DNA of 64,000 nucleotides, taken from NCBI GenBank assembly GCA_035235625.1, contig CP141148.1, forward strand, positions 1,612,001-1,676,000, in the 5' to 3' direction. Position numbers and translations under genes: made by a program. Below the pieces are notes generated by a model that did no database searches, had not been told where the DNA came from, and was given only the letters and a program-made list of their open reading frames with translations. Below are positions 37,323-49,940 of the stretch, piece by piece. Positions within the stretch are counted from its first letter, which is position 1; each line of letters opens with the position of its first letter. This DNA is from Saururus chinensis. Taxonomy: Eukaryota; Streptophyta; Magnoliopsida; Piperales; Saururaceae.

Positions 37323-37730
37323 TGAAAGACTTTAATACAGGGATTAGGCATACCTGTAGCCATTGTAATTGATAACCTCTCCAAATAAGCTTGATCTTCA
37401 GCTAATCCACTTTAGAATCAACTAATCTTCTTCAGAATCACAATAGTATTTCTGGTTTAGAATTTGGCTGAGAGTAATCTCGCTTTTGGCACCGAATTAG
37501 GATGGCTAATGGTGTATTTATAACTAAACCAGGACACCACTGTTAAGAACCCTAGAATCATGACCGTCCATCCATAGGTCATCTAACGGTTCAGATTTGT
37601 CACTTAAAACCACAGCTTAATGGGTATTCTGACTCAGGCCCATTACCCAGACAGTTTTATAAAAGCCCAAAACAGTGTCAATTGAGATAGTTGGGCCACC
37701 TTATGTTTTAATACAAAACAAAGCCCAACA
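37323..37730 (-). repeat. Copia 2, 5' LTR
   Basis: 408 bp. Adjoins the primer binding site on its internal side and pseudogene 5 on the other. Confidence 0.95.
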
Positions 37731-38140
37731 AAGAGTGGATTCCCCCGTCCTACACACCACCCGCCGACACCCCAATTCCAAAGTCTTCCTCCACACCACC
37801 TGAAGATACATCTCACAGGCCGCATTCCTGCCACAGGCCCGCATTCCTGCCCCCCCCCCCTCAAATCCTGGTTGTTAGCGTACTTGGTTTTAGCAGGTGC
37901 ACATTTCTTCTTCTCCTGCTGGTGCATCGCCAGCTGGTACACCACCTTTGCCAGCCTCGGGCTCCACCGGAGCGGGGGCACCCCGACGGCTGCCCGGGCC
38001 TCGTTGTGGGCGGAGAGGAACTCCTCGTCCTCGGTGGAGTTGGTGACGAAGCTGTAGCGCGAGCCATTGGCGAAGGTGACAAACACGATCAAAACTAGCG
38101 CAGCTGCAAGCATGAAGCGTTGTGCGTGAAGAAGTGCCAT

Positions 38141-39545
38141 CTCTTCTGGAACCTTGATTGTGTGGCGCAAGCATGAAGAGCTGGTTTATATAGCTCGACA
38201 AAAGTGGAAGCCAACCAATAATGGCATGGCTACTTCTTGTACTAGATATGTTTAAATGGAGGTATGCGGGTTTTGCCCCTAGGTTTTGAGGAGGTATGCA
38301 GTATGCTGCTATGCGTCGTGCCCAGGTTTTGCAAAGTATTCTTCCGTACAATAGGGAGCTTATTTGGGGATTATTACACGTACCACGTGAAGAGGTAAAA
38401 TTATTGGGTAAACACGGACGGTGCATGCGTTAAAAATTAGATACATGTTACAACTTAGAATCTGGTGGGGAAGGTGCCAGAACGTGCGGTTGCTGACTTT
38501 TGCCAATACCTCGGATTATTTGTTTTACTGCGGAGATGGTTATATTTTTACTATTTTTTTTACTAATTGGAGGTTTAATTTAAAAAATATTTTCTTGTAT
38601 TTTATGAAATATCATTAAAATTATTGGTAATTTTGTATTTATTTCTTATAATGAAAAAGAAAAAAAATTATATTTTTTATAATTGAACTTATAATATAAA
38701 ATATTTTTAAAAAAATAAAATTATTAATATAAAACGGAGAAAATATGTAACCCTACCTTTGCGATATTTTATGAACAGTGATATTATCCTTTGCGAGCTC
38801 GTCTCAAATGACAGGGTGGGCAAGTACGTGATTAAAACCTGCCTGCCCTGAGTTTCGGGCAATCCACTGCACATACGCTGGACGCGTACTCTTCCACATT
38901 AACATGTGGATAAAATATAGTTATTAATTATTAATTAGCACTGGACACAATAACATTTCGCCCCTGCTTGTGATTGCATCCTCAAGTACATGCTTTCAAG
39001 AGAGACCTTTCTCTCCCCTCACAAAGGCTTCACTTTATTAATTCAAGATCTCATCAACATTTCACCGTGCATTATGTTACTATTTGTAAACATACAGGAT
39101 CAGTCGAAGCAATGTCATATCAGCAATAGTTTGGTTTGTTGTGCTTGTCATTTAAATTATTCGGTAAACAGCAAGGATAAACAGTGGCCACTTGATCTCC
39201 GTCTTTTTCCGGTCAAGGCCTCCATTATATTCGCGGTCCACACATCGTCTTCTTCTGCTCGAGAACGAGCTTGTATCTAATTTACACTTGCCTCAAAGAT
39301 GGCTTCATTCCACATCTGAAAATCTATGGAAAGACGTTATATGTCTCTTACTCAATCTCTAATATTATATTACTACTAAGCCCATTAAAGTAAGTGAACA
39401 ATGAGCCTCCACACTTGTACTGCTTATCTGCTTTGTCATTTTTTGTCTACTTGGATTTTGACACAAGTCTCTGACTAATTTCTTACTTCACCTTGTAGAA
39501 TTGCTCTCATTAATTAGCATTTGGTCCAGTGATCTATCAAACATA
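38141..39545. other. 5' flank of PR-1-like pseudogene 5 and next flank unit
   Basis: 38141-38510 matches 59236-59690, including the TATA box (38186-38192) and a CCAAT-like motif. 38870-39545 matches 59700-59940 joined to 60965-61420. The open frame at 38990-39280 is only part of this repeat. 38530-38780 is AT-rich with no feature. Confidence 0.65.
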
Positions 39546-40005
39546 GGTAAGTGTTATTTTTTATCTTTATAAATATGACGATAAAAATCTTACATGAAAT
39601 TTTGATGATCGAATTAAGCAAATTGCCCTGTCTTTAAGATAGAATTCACCTCCTTAACTGTGCTTAGGACTCTTGAGCATCTGTCTCCCAAGATAATACG
39701 ATTAACCACATACTATAGGAGCACCTCCAATATAGTATATGTAACAAACTATAATATATGCTCTCACAGAAAGTAAAATGATAAAAATCTAGTGTAGGAT
39801 TTTTGCAGAAATCGTTTTCAATGATTTTATAGGAAATCCCGTCAAAGACACCCTTTTTCGTTCAAATAGATGCGTTTATCCATTAACGAACACTTTCTTT
39901 AGTGAAAAGAAAATTAGACCCATTTTGGTTAAATAGAAACCAAACTAAATAAATATAAAACCAAACCAAATAAAATTGGGATAAGAGAAAACCAAACCAC
40001 AAATA
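39546..40005. mobile_element. LTR-like segment E1, related to the copia 1 LTR
   Basis: Begins TGTTATTTT after GGTAAG. It shares with 10603 onward the series GATGATCGAATTAAGCAA, CTTAAGAYAGAATTC, TTAGGACTC and ATCCCGT. Copies E2 (61422) and E3 (62136) start at the same point of the flank repeat, so it inserted before these duplications. The gypsy fossil abuts its far end near 40005. Confidence 0.6.
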
Positions 40006-42144
40006 TGCTTCATGTTCTTCCTCATTGGCCGAATAGATTAGAATATCATCTACAAATATAATCACAAATTGATCTAGATAAGGCCGAAAGACTCGGTTCA
40101 TCAAGTCCATAAATGAGGCTGGTGCATTAGTAAGACCAAAAGGCATCACTAAGAACTCATAATGCCCATATCAGGTACAAAAAATCGTCTTTGCCACATC
40201 ATCAGGACAAATTCAAAGTTAGTGATAACCCGATCTCAGATCAATCTTAGAGAAGACCTGTGCCTACTGCAACTGATCAAACAAATCATCAATTCTAGGT
40301 AAAGGGTACTTGTTCTTGATGGTTACCTGATTAAGCAAGCGATAGTCAATACACAACCGCAGAGAACCATCCTTCTTTCGAACAAATAAGACCGACGCAC
40401 CCAAAGGAGATACACTCGGCCTAATATACCCCTTATCCATAAGGTCCTGCAGCTGAGCCTTAAGCTCTTTATGTTCGACTGGAGTCATACAATAGGGAGC
40501 CTTAGAAATAGGAGTAGTGTCTGGAATAAGGTCAATGCAAAACTCTATCTCCCTCTCTGGTGGCAAACCCACCAAGTCACTAGGGAAGACATCAGGAAAT
40601 TCCGCCACAACATGAATGGAATACAAAGAAGGTAGCTCCATGTTCAACTCTGTGACACTAGCAAGGAAAGCCTCACATCCCCTATCAATCTACTTCTTGG
40701 CCTTGAAGGATGAGACCAAGAACTTGCCATTAGAACGCTTCACCCCTTGGAAGATAAAAGGCTTAGCTCCTGGCAACTCGAACTTCACACACCTCCTGCG
40801 GTAGTCTACATGCACATGGAACTTAGACATCATATCCATACCTAGGATTATATCAAAGTCAATCATCAGTAATATAATCAGATCCATATGTAGCACATGC
40901 CCATCGATCTCCATAGGAATCATCTCAATATACTTTTCCACTTGAAGAGAGGGTAAAGGTGTAGACACACGCAAAGGAACATGCAACAACTTATAACAAA
41001 CATCTAACTCATGAGCAAAATGAGGGGAGACATAAGAATGAGAGGAACCAGTATCAAATAACACTCTAACATAGTGGGGGGCAATGAGAATCATACCTTC
41101 CACCACACCGAAAGAGTTAGCCGCCTCCTTTGCTGAAATAGCAAAGACTCTCCCATCATGAGCCGGCTTCTTCCCTTTGCCATCGGGCTGCCCGGTAGGT
41201 GCACTTGCCGGTGGTGCTCCCGGCTGCCTGGGACCGGAGTTAGGTGTCATCGGTGCACGTCTCCGAGCACGGCTATCCCTCTGGGGATACTCATTGGCAT
41301 AGTGCCCCTTCTGCCAACAATCATAACAAGTCACACTAGCACGACGATCATGAGGGTCCTGCTACACCTGCAGGGTGTTATGCCTGGCATGACGGGTATC
41401 TCTCTGCTTATGGTCCCGACGGTTACGGCTATCCTCCACCCTCGGCCTCTTAGGCTGCTACTGTTGCTGCCCTCTCCTCCGGATATACTCATCAGAATCT
41501 CGCTCCACCACGATGGTCGTCTCAAGTACCTCAGCAAAGGTCTTGTGCCTGAAGGGCACGACTCAGCCTTTGATGAAAGGCTTAAGACCATCCTCAAACT
41601 TATGTGCTCGCTCATACTCATCGCTGAAGAAGCGAGGAGCAAAGCGCTCAAGCTCCACAAAACGGGTCTCATAAACCAAGACCGTCATAGAACCCTGCTG
41701 CAGGCTGAGAAACTCCTTCTTCTCCTCTCGGACATGAAGAGGGAAGTACTTGTCGTTAAAGGCTGACAATAACTCCTCCCAAGGAATGTCTACTCGGCCA
41801 TGGAATCTCTGACGCTCCATCGATAGCCACCACCTTTGGGCCTCACCCTCGAACGTGAAGACTGCGAGACGAGTTTTCTCCTCATCGGGGCAATGACGAG
41901 CACTAAAAATCTTCTCCATATGAAGCCTCCAATTATCCGCCACAGAGGTATCCAATCCACCCTTGAAGTTAGGGGGATTAAGCTTCTTGAATCCCTTGAG
42001 CGAGAGAGACTCAGAACTGCTACCCCTCGCGTACTTCGCCTGGACCACTTGTGTCAACCCCTCAATGGCAGTCAATACATCATCCACTCTAGGGTCTCGA
42101 ACACTGTGATGGTTATTAGCATCTGCATGATTAGGGCCAGCCAT
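40005..42144 (-). pseudogene. Gypsy 1 gag, protease and partial reverse transcriptase
   Basis: Gag starts at 42144 (MAGPNHADANN) with the retrotransposon-gag signature PPNFKGG and FEGEAQRWW. A CCHC knuckle (CYDCWQKGHYANEYP) lies near 41290-41330 and a protease site (VLFDTGSSHSYVS) near 41040-41075. The reverse transcriptase entry ([31 protein letters not shown]) is at 40300-40600. FVDDILIYS lies near 40030-40060. The wording fits chromovirus gypsy elements. A fossil only. Confidence 0.87.
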
Positions 42145-45100
42145 CTACACAACAACTAGATATTAATCATACAACCTAATAACCCGAAACCACACAACCA
42201 AACAATCAGAAAACACACAAATAAGCAAGCAAGCAAGACTTGTCACTCAAACCTTATTTACTCTTGGACAAAGATGTGCTCTGATACCAAAAACTTTGTC
42301 ACGCCCCTGCGTTGCCCGACCCGAGCCGAACCCGGTTCAGGGGCCGGTCAAGCATGCGGGGGCAACGAGGGGAATTGAGATACGGTTTAGCGAAAGACTT
42401 AACCCTAATTACGGGCAATCTAACAAAATTACAGAGTATGCACACCACTTTAAGAAAGAGTAAATAAGTAGAAAAGAAAGAGAGTTGCTTATCTCCAAAA
42501 TAAATAACTAGTCTCAAACCCACATGCTTAATCAACCATAGCCCACTCTGGCTCTAAAATAGGTCTTAAACAACACATCTGTATAAAGTAACATAAATTC
42601 AATAGAGAACCATATACAAAGGTTCTAAACATAAAGCATAAACTAAGGAAAATAAGTCACATAAGAGTCTCCACGATCACATCCAAGTCGTCTCCGATCT
42701 TTCCACAAAGAGGAGATCCTGATCAACTGCGTGTCGTACCACGCATCCCCAAAATAAAAACACAAGAAAGAGGGGTGAGTTTAACAAACTCAACAATGGT
42801 TTTTAATATAACTATCATCATCGAAAATACGATAGCATAGCAATAAAATCATTCAGATTAAAGATTGACAAGATGTATCATTTTCTGATCACACATACAC
42901 ATCACCTAAACCTGCATCATAGTGTATAATCCACATAGTATCATTAACATCCTATCAACCTGCATGAAATGTATCTCTAACATATATATCAAATCATGCC
43001 TCAACATCATATTAACCTGCATGAAATGTATCTCTAACATACATATCCAACCATGTATCACATCATATCGACCTACATAAAATGTATCTCTAACATACAT
43101 ATCCAATCATGCATCACATTATATCAACCTGCATGAAATGTATCTCTAACATACATATCCAATCATGTGTCACATCATATCAACCTGCATGAAATGTATC
43201 TCTAACATACATATCCAACCATGCATCACATCATATCAACCTCCATCAAGGAGTAATCACAATTTAGTGTCACACAGACGGGAACACAGACAAGGCCACG
43301 AAGGCGTGTCATAGTCCAGAATTCTACACAAGAATTTAAGAAGTTTGATGTTGTCAATCCCTAAAGCTGCTCGCCCTAGACGATCCTGACCAAGGATGTC
43401 CCATTCTCACACAAAGAATCTAGAGCAAGGGTGTTTGCCCAGGACATCTCCTGCGAAGGGGAGAGCCCGAATTCCCACACAGGGAACCCTAGAACACGTG
43501 GTAGCGGGTGCACATGGCATACGGCATACCACACTGGATTCTTAGGGTCCAGATAACACTCATAATAATAATCTCAAATCCGTAAGACAAGTACAAAACT
43601 CGTCCCCACATAATTCCATTTCTCTAGACTCAACCTGGGGAGTGCACTCGTTCCACACAGGAACTCAAATCAAAACATGTCCTTTCGGACAATCAAGTTT
43701 CGATTAAGCCACGACCGATCAATCCGGCACGCAATTTCACCACATTGCATCCAATCGATCAAATTCAATTAACCACGATAAAGCCTCAATTGGAAATCTA
43801 TTTTCATGATGCATGCAACATGGTACATACATGGGCAAGGCATACATGGATCCTAATTCATGATAACTGCTCTCATCAGCCCCTAATGCATCATTCATAA
43901 TTATAATATCAAGCTTCAACATCATCATTAAACCCCACATGTGTGTGTACCTAGTAGAAGCACTTCATTCAATACATATCAACATGCTTAAAATTAACTC
44001 ACTACCACACTACACATGTGAATTGACATCTAATCATGAATTCTAACGGAAATAATAGGAGAAGAATCATTGAAATCATAAGTCAAATCAAAGCTCAAAC
44101 ACAAGCTAAACACATATAAGATCGTTCTCTTCATCCATAAGCCATGACGTTCACTAACATTCACGCATCAATTAACCACATTCTAACATGACATATCAAT
44201 CTGTTAGTAGGCTGTAGCTCTACTGAAAATATACTTGACCATAGAGAATCAATCATTCATAACTTCAAGATGCCAATTCCAACATCATACCTCTAACCAT
44301 AAGTCATTCCACATAACTCTAAATATACACCTCAACTTCATAACTTCAATGGTACGCCTTTCCAGTAGTATACTATAGCTCAAAACACTCCACATTCATA
44401 TAGAATAAACATCATGCACCTAATACAAAAATCTGTTGTGTAGCCATTCGAACGCCCAGGAGGCCGTTCTGTAATGCCCGAGATTTTTCATCCCTTTTTT
44501 CTTAAAACTCATAGAATTTTTTTTTTCATAAATCGGAGTCAAAACGATAAAATCAAAACCTGTATAAACAGTTTATAATTTAAAACATCGTACGGTTAAA
44601 CATCATACTATCAAATCAAATATCCTCAGGCGCTACTCGAAAATACACGTACAACTAAATTACCATGATCATGGATTTTTAAATACAAATAATTCCCAGG
44701 CGTCCCCGAGTACAAGTCCCATAAACAGTCTACTATCTGATCCAAATTAAAAGTCTAGAATACATACACTTAAATCTCATTAAATACATCAGGTCGCGAC
44801 ACCAATATACTTGAATCGAGGGGGAAACAATCCACCGCAGAAACAAGCGTCCATCTCCAGGAGCTCACCAACACAACCTGCAAAAGCCTCCCGAACAACG
44901 GGGCTAAAAGAAGTAGGGTGAGATACTCAGTAGGAAAATACCCAGTAGGGGAAATCCCAAACAGTGAACTCAATAAGTTCATAAATCATGCGTCATGCAA
45001 CACAAACATGAAGAAGTCAATATATCAATTGTATACATATGCAAATAAGCACGCATAACACACCATCATATCAAATTACATGAACACCCTTAATCAGGGT

Positions 45101-45710
45101 CTTACAACTTACTCATACCATCAAAGGCATTCTCATACAGCTTACACGGACTTGTACGACCTTACTAGTACAATCTTACACTTACTCGTACGATCTTACT
45201 CGTACAGTTTTACACTTACTCGTATGATCTTACTCGTACAGTCATATGCTTAATGTCTTACTCAGAATCATCATCTTACAGTCGTGCTCTGACTCATACT
45301 CATCATCATACGCTTACTCAGAACATACAGTCGTATACCTACTATCGACTACTGAAGCTCATTACAACTAATAAGCTCCAACGTCGAAAAGGAAAAGAAT
45401 GCCACTGGGGCATCACCTTAACCTCCGGAGAGTGACTAGACGCCATGGACTTTTCCGAAGGTAAGGTACACCAATGCTCATGGGGCACTGGATCAAACAG
45501 GTAAGAGTAGATCCATGATACTACTTACCTGAGCGCGCAAACATACACCCACACAAGGGGTCATACAATTGCCCACACATAAGGGGTCTTATAGTGCCAT
45601 AGAATTGCCCACTATAATGGGTCTTATAGTGCCATTGCCACTCTTGGCAGAAAACATACAGTGCCACTTGGGCATAAACGCACAGTGCCACTCTTGGGGG
45701 GAAACATACA

Positions 45711-45892
45711 ACGCTCTCAACAGAGCATCAAACGTCTGGGCTTGTACAGCACACAGACCGAATCACAAACATATTTCGCTCTCAACAGAGCATCAAACGT
45801 CTGGGCTTATACAGCACACAGACCAAATCAAACATACATCGCTCTCCATAGAGCATCAAACATGCAGTGCTCTATATAGCACACAGACAAAA
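45711..45892. repeat. ~62-bp tandem repeat x3 in LTR C
   Basis: Three diverged units share CGCTCTCAACAGAGCATCAA and a CAGCACACAGAC ending. Confidence 0.85.
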
Positions 45893-46899
45893 ATCCCGCA
45901 GGATAACCACCATGGCAAGACACAAGAAGTGCTCAGCCAATTCATTATCGGCTAGCTCAAACACGGAACTTAATCCGTCAAACCCTCAGGTCTCAAACTC
46001 ACAACGCTGTTATTAACGTTCTCATAATTCAAGTTTTGACTTAAGTATATTATGCGGTACAATTATGCCAAACAACCTCAGTCCTCAACTGATCAAACTG
46101 AAGCTAAGCCCGATCTGAACCCTAGTTCGTCGGGGCAGCAGACTTCACTTACCCGTCCAAGTCACACATAACTCACCATACACAGATCCTTATGCACGCA
46201 TACATCCTCTAACATCCACCTTACGATCAGACATCTTACTTACATCGTCAAACTGAGCTCCTCACAGCAGATCCCCGTTATCATCCTCTTACTTAATACC
46301 TCACTTATTATTCTCACTTTTCACTTCATAATATGTACGTTATGCTTGTACAATTATCCACGCTCTTACTGTCTAATAAACCCTCATAAGGATCCAAGCC
46401 TAAGTCTTCTTACTTACCGAACTCCTGACGTATACTCCAAACTGATCCAAACCAATCTGCTCCACTCCTTACCTGTCAAACCTACGTCTGTTGTCTTCTG
46501 TCACACGCTTACACATCCACATACACATACAAATCCTCATCAAACACTTTGCCAATCTTACCGTTCATCGCCCATAACTCTGCCCACACAGTCCACATAC
46601 GTAACTTACTCGACATTGCTAGCCATCACTAGCGTGTCCATCATACACATACGTAGCACACTAACATATTCGCTAGCCATCACTAGCGCATACATCATAC
46701 ACATACATGAAACATGCTTACAACTCACATACATACATGTATCTCAATGTGGCATAATTCACTACCTTACATCATGCATACATGTCATGATTTAATATCC
46801 AAAATATGGAATCATACAAGCCTAGCATGCGGCTACTCATTCAAAGCATGCTGTCATGAATTTATGAGTTCAAAGCTCCCCTACCTCGTAATTATGACC

Positions 46900-48170
46900 T
46901 TTGATGGCGAGCATACGACGGTGGCGGAGTCGGCGGTCAACACCATTGCCTAGCTGAGAGAGTTGTTGTCCCGAGGTTTTTAAGAAGCGCTGGAACTACA
47001 CACGGCCAAAAGGGGTATCAAAATCAACGTGGCAAAATCCGCAATCCACGGCGGCACACTAGGGGCAGCCGGGATAAAGATCGTGCCAACGAGTGGCAGG
47101 TGCGACCGGAAGGCAGGGTGTACTCACTAAAATTCGACCGGCGGTTGAAAAATACACAACCGGTCACAAGACGTCAAAATCGGCCATGGACAGCACCCAA
47201 CGGCGTCGATTTCACGTTTACCAAGGCCCACATAAGGGCAGAGGGTGTGGGTGACACTCAAGGACGGAGGAGACTGATGGAGGACTCCGATGTCAACTCC
47301 AGATGTTGGCAGAGCCATTTGACAGTCGGGCGGCGCCAAAGCGGCACTGATACCCTAACCCGCACGGCAGCTACTTGCACACACGGCCAAGGGAAGAGGG
47401 GAGGGCTAGATAGTGTCGGCCCAAGACTCGGAAGGGCGGTGACCAACAATACGGCCTTTGTCATTGCCGTGCTGAGGCAGGCCGACTAGAGGCCAATCGG
47501 CGTCCAGTGAGGGTAACACGGTCAAAGGGCAACACGTGGCGCTCTCTATAGAGCGGTCAGACACAATCGGCAGAGAGGAACCTGGCCCATGCCGAAAGAA
47601 GAGGGGCGGTGCCGCACTAGGGCGACTAGCCATCCCCAGGCTGAGACCCGCCACACAAAGGTGGTCCAAGGTGTTCGACATCCAACGATGCTCGATGGCC
47701 CATAACGGGTGAAAAACCCTCAGGGGCACAATGACGAACAGGGTTTACTGGCAGCTCTGGCCCGTGACGCCAGGGCCCTAGTAACCGGGCGGAGTTGGGT
47801 GGAGGCAGCTACACCAGTGCCGCTAGGCCGAGGCTGGCCGACCATAAGCTCACCACCAGCGCGGCCACAATTCCCTTCAAACCAAAATAGGGAAGAGCGA
47901 CCGACCGGGGGAAACCAGCCCAGGCGGAGCGGTTGTGGGGGCGGTAGACCTAGCTAGGGGCGGTCATACCGTCATCATCCCAAGGCTGGTCTGCAAGAGG
48001 CGAGCCGAAGGCTGGCTCTCGCCGGCGCAGCCCCCAAAGTCCGTCACAGACAAAAACGGGGGAGATGCGGGGTGGATCAAATCGGGCCGGGGCGGTGCCG
48101 AGGAGGCGGCTTGGCCATCGCTTGGCCGGTGGTCAGCCTTGCAGTCATTGGACCGCAGCTGGCCGGATGG
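46900..48170. other. GC-rich zone of LTR C, left part
   Basis: GC-rich, with overlapping open frames on both strands (for example 47100-47489 and 47406-47729) and no recognisable domain. The zone continues at 50538-51330 beyond LTR D. I read it as LTR sequence, not genes. Confidence 0.6.
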
Positions 48171-48805
48171 AGGTGTAACGACCCGACCCGAGCCGGGCCC
48201 ACAAATCACTAATAGGAAATTTTCTCTTTCCTTGAGCCAGGAATCATCGTCTGAGTGCGAGAGGTACAACGTTCATCTACGCACTACGGAGCTTTAAAGC
48301 TTTCTCGTACGTAGACTTAGGTTGTAACAAACACGTACACACGATGAAGCTTCATAGTTCGTCGCCTGTAAAATAAAATAAAACATATTATTATAATGAT
48401 TTGGATCGGGCCAACGTTGCCTTGCCGTTGGTTGCCTACGTACGTATTGGATATTATTCCAATACGATCGGATCCGAACGTAGTTCTGCCTAATGGCTAC
48501 TATATACTACAAATATCACAAAATCATACGTATAAAATACATATCTCCGAATATTTAATCGGAGTATACAAACACTCATCATATATCGAAGTCAAGCGGA
48601 AGTTAATAAATCAATGGAATCGTACATCTCGCTCTACCACAGAGCGGGATTAAAATCTTATACACATATCTCGCTTCATTACTGAATCGAGACTGAGCGC
48701 ATCACTCGGCTCGCTCTATTACTGAGCCAAGACCGAGAACACAAATTATACGTCTCGCTCTACCCTAGAGCGAGACCACACACATCATATAAGTATACAT
48801 CATGG

Positions 48806-49290
48806 CATCTAGGTGCATAGCATGGCATATAAGTACATAGCATGACATATAGGTACATAGCATGGCATATAAGTACATAGCATGACATATAGGTACATAG
48901 CATGGCATATAGGTATATAGCATGGCATATAGGCACATAGCATGGCATATAGGTACATAGCATAGTATATAGGCACATAGCATGGCATACAGGCACATAG
49001 CATAATATATAGGTACATAGCATAGTATATAGGCACATAGCATGGCATACAGGCACATAGCATAATATATAGGTACATAGCATAGTATATAGGCACATAG
49101 CATGGCATATAGGTACATAGCATAGTATATAGGCACATAGCACGGCATATAGGTACATAGCATAGTATATAGGCATATAGCATGGCATATAGGCACATAG
49201 CATAGTATATAGGCACATAGTATGGCATATAGGCACATAGCATAGTATATAGGTACATAGCATAGTATATAGGCACATAGCATGACATAT
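48806..49290. repeat. 20-bp minisatellite in LTR D (about 24 units)
   Basis: Units resemble CATAGCATGGCATATAGGTA. Variation is confined to a few positions. All three minus-strand frames stay open through the array and repeat the same 20-residue pattern of Met, Leu, Cys, Tyr, Ile, Val and Pro. Read as a minisatellite, not a gene. Confidence 0.9.
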
Positions 49291-49436
49291 ATAAATCGTA
49301 GTATAACACACATCATAACTTAGCACATGTTGTATGGAAGATCAGAAATGCTTACTTCTATCATAACCCATACAGTATTGGTATCTACGGATAGAACCCC
49401 GTCTTACTTCGGGTGTCTTTTCCTTGTTTTGGTGTT

Positions 49437-49940
49437 CGGGGAGGGCCTTGCTTAATCTCGGGCATTTTCTCCTTATAAGATTATCAGCTCAGAAAATGGA
49501 ACCCACCATCGCGTAGAACACCTTCGATTTAGTCAAGAACGGCTCTTGAATCGACTAAATCGGAGTTGGGGTGGCCAGAAACAGAGAAAACAAAGTTGGT
49601 TGGTACAGGTAGAACCTCTCCTTGTCTTGGGGCATTTCCTCTTCATACGATTGCCAACTCAGAAAACGGAACCCTCAACCACGTAGAACATACTCGATTT
49701 AGTCAAGAACGCCTCTTGGACCGACTAAATCGGAGTTGGGATGGCCAGAAACAGAGAAAACGAAGTTCGTCGGTGCATGAAGATAACGGGCAGGACCTCC
49801 TCTTGTCTTGGGACGTTTCCTCATCATATGGTCTCCAACTCGAAGAACGGACAGCTCCATTGCGTAGAGCATACTCGATTTAGTAGGAAACAAGTCTTGA
49901 ACATCCTTAATCGGCCTCAGAACGGTCAGAAATGGGGGTA
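49437..49940. repeat. Three imperfect ~165-185-bp direct repeats in LTR D
   Basis: Each unit has CTTGTCTTGGGRCRTTTCCT, then GCGTAGARCA, CTCGATTTAGTCAAGAACG and CTAAATCGGAGTTGGG. They lie just downstream of the TATA-like site in LTR orientation, and the counterpart in D' is 4835-5260. Confidence 0.85.

Larger units (their letters stand above)
30509..37730 (-). mobile_element. Copia 2: young, nearly whole Ty1/copia fossil
   Basis: Target duplication AAGAG at 30504-30508 and 37731-37735. LTRs of 408 bp at 30509-30916 and 37323-37730 differ at 4 positions by my reading, all transitions. At commonly used plant rates that is a few hundred thousand years. A primer site, TGGTATCAGAGC on the minus strand (37310-37321), matches the initiator tRNA-Met type. 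A purine tract (AAGTGGGAGAA) adjoins the 3' LTR. The element looks nearly whole, with about one break. An unusually long leader (35510-37322) has a GC-rich block. Confidence 0.95.
30455..38140 (-). pseudogene. PR-1-like pseudogene 5, split by copia 2
   Basis: Host pieces are about 30455-30508 (last codons) and 37736-38140. The ATG is at 38140-38138, equivalent to the start chosen for 58711-59235. The N-terminal ~95 codons are almost identical to that gene (signal peptide, EFLSAHNEARAAVGVPPLRW, CAPAKTKYANNQDLRGG). After the Gly-Gly the frame shifts at a poly-C run (about 37851-37862), and roughly 95 bp of the coding middle is missing. Copia 2 then splits the C-terminal part. A TATA box remains at 38186-38192, so a truncated transcript is conceivable, but no functional protein. 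Confidence 0.88.
24080..40000. repeat. Segmental duplication copy X1
   Basis: Collinear with 53645-61880 (X2) across PR-1 relics, flanks and an LTR-like tail, at roughly 85-90% identity by eye. X1 has LTR A'' (26481-27469) and copia 2 (30509-37730), which X2 lacks. X2 has a hAT element (59945-60961) and a Mutator-like MITE (57870-57996), which X1 lacks. Example pairs: 24096 with 53655, 25540 with 55140, 27480 with 55815, 28960 with 57100, 38270 with 59330. Confidence 0.88.

Noticed and set aside
38990-39280. 96-codon frame
   Set aside because: Part of the PR-1 flank repeat. The X2 copy (60947-61219) differs in frame and begins inside a transposon.
42280-42291. Possible tRNA gene remnant (TGGTATCAGAGC)
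   Set aside because: Only the primer-binding segment next to the LTR is present. No cloverleaf could be drawn here or at 37310.
46346-46795. 149-codon frame
   Set aside because: AT-rich low-complexity stretch of LTR C without a domain or sister copy.
48806-49290. CRISPR-like regular spacing
   Set aside because: Units are contiguous 20-bp repeats with no unique spacers, in a plant LTR.
48760-49326. Overlapping 166-188-codon frames rich in Met, Leu, Cys and Tyr
   Set aside because: All three frames of one strand read the same 20-bp minisatellite inside an LTR, so this is repeat translation, not a gene.
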